Source of the DNA: Phlebotomus papatasi
Lineage: Eukaryota; Arthropoda; Insecta; Diptera; Psychodidae
NCBI RefSeq assembly: GCF_024763615.1
Contig: NC_077222.1
Location: 83,328,001-83,392,000 of the forward strand
Direction of reading: 5' to 3'
DNA: 64,000 nucleotides
Part shown: in pieces, positions 58,540 to 64,000 of the stretch
How positions within the stretch are numbered: position 1 is the stretch's first letter
Layout: each line of letters begins with the position of its first letter
Notes under the pieces: generated by a model
The model's database searches: none
What the model was told of the DNA's origin: nothing
What the model saw: only the letters and a program-made list of their open reading frames with translations
Made by a program: the position numbers and the translations under genes

Positions 58540-58661
58540 ATGTGTTTATTGTGGTTTTTGTGTACCTCTCTTCAATTGTTTAGTTTTCTGGAAAATCTAA
58601 TAAGTCTGAATACTTAAAAGTCGTGGAAAAATGATAAAAGGACATCGCCAGAGATATTACA

Positions 58662-61600
58662 ATGATGACACCAAATATTCTCCAAGTCTTGAACTGCCAG
58701 AAATTTACCGGAGGAACAGAGGTTAGAATGAATGAAACTCCCGGAGAAAGCATCTTTGATTTTACAATTATTAATGAAGAACATCCCTTATCTCTAATTT
58801 TAGATAAATTTGATTGCCTGAACAAGCTCTTGAGTGATATATCTGAACGACAAACTGAACTGGAACAGCTGGAGCTTCTAAATGAGGTAAGAAGAATTCT
58901 AATCAAGGGGGAGATATTAGTTGGAATTGGTGTACATCGAGAAGGAAATGTTCAGAAATTTTGGGAGATTTCCTGATTTAATTTTCAAATTATTTTGAAG
59001 ATGTTCGGGACCTGTCCTAAAGTAATCAAACATTTCATTTTATGAAAATTCGATTAATTTCTAATCAAACGTCCCAATCAAGCGCTTGGAAAGTTGGCCT
59101 TTTTATATGGAGCTATTTGAAGCCAATTCCTAAATTGATCCCGGACTCAGCTCACAGTGCTCCAAGCAAAAAATTTATTTATTCAAAAATTTAGTATATT
59201 TATCCCTCCATACGGAAAGGTATCTTATAATACAGAAAAACTCACTTTTTAAATATTTAGCATAACGATCACGAGTGCAGAAAAATTCCCATACGCATTT
59301 GTATGTGAAAGTAAGAAATTGGCTTCAACTTTGAAGGCCACTCGCCGGGGACTAGGTCCCAATATTTGCGAAAACGTGTATTTTTCTGGATAAATACAAA
59401 CTCTAAGGATGTCCAAATCTGGGATATTTTCTGCAGGAACCCAAAGCTAAGACATTTTTAATCAAAAATTGTCAATTTGCGAAATTCTGCTTTTTTTTTT
59501 GCAAAGATTGTTATTTTTTTTAATATTTATAGACCAAAATAGGGAAAAATCTCTCGCAGTCAATAACTTAGCTAACCAACAATTACAAGATTTGTCTTAG
59601 ATTTTCAAAAACACCTGTTCAATTTTTAAGTATGCGCAACCCCGAAATTCTAGACGTTATATCCATCTGCAGACACATGTGTCCTGCTAATTATCACTTG
59701 CTTTTTAACACCAACCTTGTAAACAATTATTCCAAGCGCAAACATTGTTTTTGACAATATGTCCGATAATTTTCACAGTTGGTGAAACGGGGTCTCCCGT
59801 TTTCCCGATTGTGGTGAATCTTGATTGTCCAGGAAATATTTTTTAGGTTCTTGAGAAAGTTCATTGTGCCTACAACATGTGGAGTTGAAGCCAAAGCTCA
59901 CTCTTCTTACAAACACGTATGGAAATTTCTCTGCATTTGCAACCGTTATACGGGTTTCAGACCTAAAGTCCTAGACACACTTACAACTAAAGTCCAGAGA
60001 CGACTAAGCTAGTTCATAGCCAAGTCAGTTCCTGACACACTACAAACGAGGCTTAACATTTTCTGGCACAAAACATAACTTTCCTGGGTTTTTATGCAGA
60101 TATTTCTACAGAAATGCACTAATACTCCTCTGAAAATGAAACTATGTGTAATATCATGTCTCAGTACACGTCGAATAATTATTGTTAATTACAATTATTT
60201 GTGAGGTGGAAGCTAACTCGCGACTTAAGCCAATTTTGGCTATTCTAGTGAATAATTTTTGTTGTTATACGTGAATTGTGAAGTAAATTTAAAAGCAGTT
60301 TCATTTTCAAAGGACTACTAGTGTATTTCAGTAGAAATATCTGCATAAAAACAAAAACCCACGAAAGTTATGTTTTGTGAGTGCCAGAAAATGTTAAGTC
60401 TCGTTTATAGTGTGTCAGGAACTAACTTGGCTATGAACGAGCTTAGTCGTCTCTGGACTTTAGTCGTATGTGTGTCCAGGACATAAGGCTTAACCAAATG
60501 GCTTAACAGTTCTAATTTCTTATCAATCTCATTTTTTTGTAAAAATTTAACTTAGGATTGGATTATTAAAAATAAATGACCTATAGGCTCTCAAAAAGCA
60601 ATTAAATTTCTCGCTATTAAGGATTTTGAGATCTTCGGCAACTGGACTAAACCTCTAGTCTGAAAACTGCTTTATGCGAAATAATTTAAAAGTAGGGATT
60701 GCTTCCCTTTTGGAAGTTACTGGTCCCTACGTAGGGATAATAATACTAGATTTCTATCTAAATAACTTTCCCCTATCGACTCTGTGAGCTGAATAAAGGA
60801 GCTGACTTCAAATAGCTCTATGTACAAAAAAAAAATGAACTTGCGATGGAGGTGGCTTACAATAACATGATCCTGAGAGAAACGCGTTTTAAAGTATAAT
60901 TGTGTGAAATATTATGAGGAATTTGTTGGAAAGTACGATTTTGGTGTGTTCTTGATCTTTTCCTGGGTTCTGGACATACGAGAAGATATTAGTCAATAAT
61001 TCTTCTTGTTTTAGTGATCAACATCATATAGGAGTCCTTGGAGACAGAAAAGTAATTCACAAAATCGGTAATATTGACTGCGGTAAAATTGAATTCTGTC
61101 TTCATTCATTCGGTCCTTTTAGAGACGAAAGTATCCAAGACTTTCCCAATATCCCTAAGGTAGAGAAAATTCTTTACCTGCAAAAGTATCATATTTGACC
61201 ACTAAGAGTTACAAAAATGTGAATTTTACTGAATGTGGCTTGCTGGATATGTTACGGTCCCGAAAAAGTTAGCTATACTTGTGTATTTAAATTTTTACTA
61301 TTCACAAAAAATAATAAAAATGGGTATAATTGCTAGCGTGCAATCTGTTCCTCGTATCATCACGAATTCAATCAAGTTTCTTGTGAATATTATAATCCAC
61401 TGCTTAAAATTGATTTCCATGGCTGTCTATGCGTTACGTCCTTTTCTGTATGAACATTTTTTAGTTAGTTGAGATCACTGAGACGCACACCATTAGAAAT
61501 ACCTGTGTGATTTCATTTGGTCCGTGATTCTAACTAAAGGATCTTCCCGCGATTTTGTATACAGAAAATTTGTATACCTATGGGATATTTCTTACGAATA

Positions 61601-64000
61601 AGCTACAGAAACGCCATAATCTATGCATACTAATATTTTTGGTGTCAATTTCTCAAGCTATTTTCAGCGCCAACAACTGTCCATAAATTACATTTTTCAA
61701 ATTTACCACTTCAAAGAAATTGCATAAGAGTCTTTTAAAAACAATCCGTTTTCACTTAAGCCGGAACTCCCTGTATTTGTTTTACATTCAATTGATATAG
61801 TGCATTGGCTTACCTTGATTCTAAAATATCAATGGTCGCGAAGATCTAAATCTCTGAAACGTTTTAAAAAATGAACCCGATATACGAAACTCCTAATATA
61901 ATTTTAGTCTATTTTATAAATTTATACTTCCAGAAGCGGTCTAAGGTCTAAGTGCTGGAGTATCTTTGGTATTTCCAGAAGTAGGGAAATGTTTATAATT
62001 TTTCATACAAATTTAAAAAAAAATCGTGGTTATGGTGTACACAATTTTTCGACTAATACACTCCTTTGACTATTGTCCTTTTGCCGTGCATTCCGGTAAA
62101 TAATTGTTTTTATTTAAGTTCCTAGATGGCTTTAGAAAAGAAGTTCACCATCCTGAAACCAAAAAAATTATCTATCGATTTGTACTTGAGTGGCGTGCGG
62201 AATATTATGGCACTGACGCCAAGTATTTCTTCAAGGAAATTTTGGAAGCTTTAACTAAACATGATGAAGTTCTAATGAAGGAAGTTGCAGGGGAAGTCGT
62301 AGCGAATACTGTGTCTGGATATCCGGATGCGTATGTCACATTTGAGTCTAAAAGTAACTTAGCGGAGAAGATTGCGGGCTTTTTCAGTGATTTCATTATC
62401 ACTGGGGAGGAATTAGAGAGGAAATTCCAAGAAATACTTAAAATTTTAATAGAATTTCTCGATAAAAATCGAACACTACCTCTGGAAGAGGATAAAGCTC
62501 TTGGGGATAAATTTCTCCTTAATTCACTGTCGGCTCTCGATGGTCTACTGTCGAGATTTCAAGAGAAAGTCCGGTTGGAAGTATGCCAGGATCAAATGAA
62601 TTTCCTTCTTGTTAATATTCCTCACTTTATGGGCATTAAACGCTATGAAAGAGAACTTGGAGAACTTTCTGCTAAATCTGTGATACTACTTATGAAGGCG
62701 CAGGGTCAGTTGATGGATTTCTTTAGCAGTATTGAAGCTGGAACTTCGAACTTTTCTAAGCATAATTTGTCCTTGTATTTGGAGGGGATTTTCAGGACAG
62801 ATTGTGTAGATATTCTTGAGGGCAGAGAAAATAAATGCAGGATTCTCAGGATTTGTGCCAGAGTTTCAGAGGAACTTTATGATGATTTTTGGGGAGAAGC
62901 TGAGAAGTCCTATTTTGTGTTGAATATTGTGGTGCAAATGACTGAGATGATTGAGAGAGATCTGTCGGAAGTCAATGATTGGCTCGAAGAAGAAGTTCAT
63001 GATCTTCGCAAGTGCATAGAAATATGCTATAAGTTGGCTAAAAAAGCCAAGATTGACTATCATTTCACTCGACCAGTCAGCAATATCCTGCGTTTCTGCA
63101 TGAAGCAGGAACGATGTGCCTTTGAGAGTTTCGAGGAGGAAGTATTCTGTTTTGTTGAAGACGAAGGCTGCACTGCAAAAGTCAGGAGCTTGCATATTTT
63201 GGTTCTGTGTGATGTCTATTCGTCAGCAGAAGTCATGCAAAGACTTCCAAACGTGATCTCACTCATTAGAGAAGATTTTAAATGTACAAAAATATGTGAT
63301 CTGACCTGCCATGGAGAGTTCTGTTCGCATCCGAATAGCTGTTTGAAGGCCCTGGTAGAACTTAGCAAGACGACATTCGATCCTAAGCATCAGTACGAAT
63401 TATTCCTTAAAGATTTACTTTTCGAATGTCAGGCAACACCATACGATGGATGGTTCAGGAAGCAAGTTAAAGGTCTACTGAAGAAACTTGTCTCATCGCG
63501 GAGTGACATAGCTGTCCATTTAATGGAGCACACTGAAAAAATTCCAACAGAAGTGATTCTGTTCACGCTGAATTGTCAGAAAAAGTCTCCGGAGAGTCTA
63601 ACGAATCATCCTGGACTTCGGAAACTCTTGTTAAAGGCTATGCTAGCTTTTGAGGAAGACACTCGCATCGCAGCAGCAAAAGTGTTTCAGGAAATATCGG
63701 GATGCCTGGAAAATTTGGATGTGATTTTGGATTTGTTGAAATTTGGAGTAGCCTTCCAGCAGAAATCCACAGAGAATAAGATCAATTGGATTGGTTTACT
63801 GAATCCGTTGATGGGAAAGAAAAACTGCAACGAAGAAGAAAAGATGATCATCAAGGGGTTTATAGAGAGTTTCCGAGAGATACTTTTTGACCATTATTAT
63901 TCAAGGGGGAGTTTTCCGCGGCAGAGATATGCATTGAAAATTCTCAAGGATACTTGGAATATCTATTGTAGTGATTCCTGGGAAGTCAGGCACGTTGATG
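58662..64000 (+). CDS. THADA-like HEAT/ARM-repeat protein (5' part, runs off window)
   Basis: Exon 1 (58662-58886, 75 codons, donor GAG/GTAAGA) joins exon 2 (62119 onward, acceptor TTTTTATTTAAG). Both are phase 0, across a 3.2-kb intron. Exon 2 is open to the window end for 627 codons, so at least 702 residues are visible. The protein is helical, Leu-rich and repeat-like, with no signal peptide. Late in the visible part SRGSFPRQRYALKIL and EDTRIAAAKVFQEIS match the style of THADA/Trm732 proteins (a basic, aromatic, Ser-containing patch then an ALxIL helix). In yeast Trm732 partners Trm7 in tRNA 2'-O-methylation at position 32; fly THADA affects energy storage and calcium handling. The THADA call rests on pattern memory and could be wrong for another HEAT-repeat protein. 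Small additional exons in the intron cannot be excluded. Confidence 0.7.
59967..60483. mobile_element. Family C foldback element, complete copy in the THADA-like intron
   Basis: Arms of about 105 bp run from AGTCCTAGACACACTTACAA and its counterpart TCGTATGTGTGTCCAGGACA inward to TTAACATTTTCTGGCAC and GTGCCAGAAAATGTTAAG. TAA occurs on both sides (59964-59966 and 60484-60486). It interrupts a family B copy whose halves lie at about 59945-59966 and 60484-60672. The duplication suggests a PIF/Harbinger-type element. Confidence 0.8.
60487..62118. other. Remainder of the THADA-like intron
   Basis: After the family B half (to about 60672) no bounded element was recognised. A 46-codon open stretch at 61020-61160 was examined as an exon and rejected on phase. 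Confidence 0.4.

Noticed and set aside
58580..58906. 108-codon minus-strand frame
   Set aside because: Antisense to exon 1 of the THADA-like gene, whose phase-matched join to the long exon 2 is the better explanation.
61020..61160. 46-codon open stretch after a TTGTTTTAG acceptor, considered as a middle exon of the THADA-like gene
   Set aside because: Its open frame needs a preceding partial codon, while exon 1 ends in phase 0; entering in phase 0 meets a stop at once. Exons 1 and 2 join in phase without it.
62205..63195. Minus-strand frames at 62205-62402 and 62866-63195
   Set aside because: Antisense to the 627-codon open exon of the THADA-like gene.

Overview
The window looks like nuclear DNA of a dipteran insect. 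Genes are split by short GT-AG introns of about 65-80 bp, and the DNA between them is AT-rich and full of short inverted-repeat transposons. The protein families (insect aaNAT, a ZP-domain protein, SVWC/Vago-type peptides) are arthropod-like. A nematoceran fly such as a sand fly or mosquito is my inference; nothing here fixes the species.

Layout. (1) 1-5,000: the last exon of an arylalkylamine N-acetyltransferase-like gene (+) converges on the complete three-exon V-ATPase subunit D gene (-). (2) 5,000-8,500: repeats, including a 682-bp DNA element nested inside an older repeat. (3) 8,551-10,852: a complete four-exon ZP-domain membrane protein gene (-). (4) 10,853-19,400: mostly repeats, with a 1.37-kb foldback element and one unrecognised 163-codon frame. 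(5) 19,400-26,000: a cluster of four small secreted cysteine-rich SVWC (Vago-like) genes arranged ++--. Three look intact and the fourth looks like a pseudogene. All four share a two-part upstream sequence module. (6) 26,000-45,000: no recognised protein gene, many MITE and foldback families, a LINE 3' fragment, and two or three GC-richer islands that may be promoters or noncoding first exons. (7) 45,018-57,056: a complete seven-exon RBM25 splicing-factor gene (-), in which introns 3 and 5 are swollen by nested transposons while the other four are 67-77 bp. (8) 58,662-64,000: the 5' part of a THADA-like HEAT/ARM-repeat gene (+), divergent from RBM25 and running off the window.

The housekeeping genes are not a functional unit. 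The SVWC cluster is one by descent and probably by shared regulation: duplicated secreted peptides of a family linked in insects to antiviral and immune signalling, keeping a common promoter. The repeats carry readable history. Several insertions sit inside other repeats with visible target duplications, and in some cases an uninterrupted copy of the host repeat in the same window confirms the empty site. Exon borders were set by eye from splice consensus, open frames and phase; no search was run.
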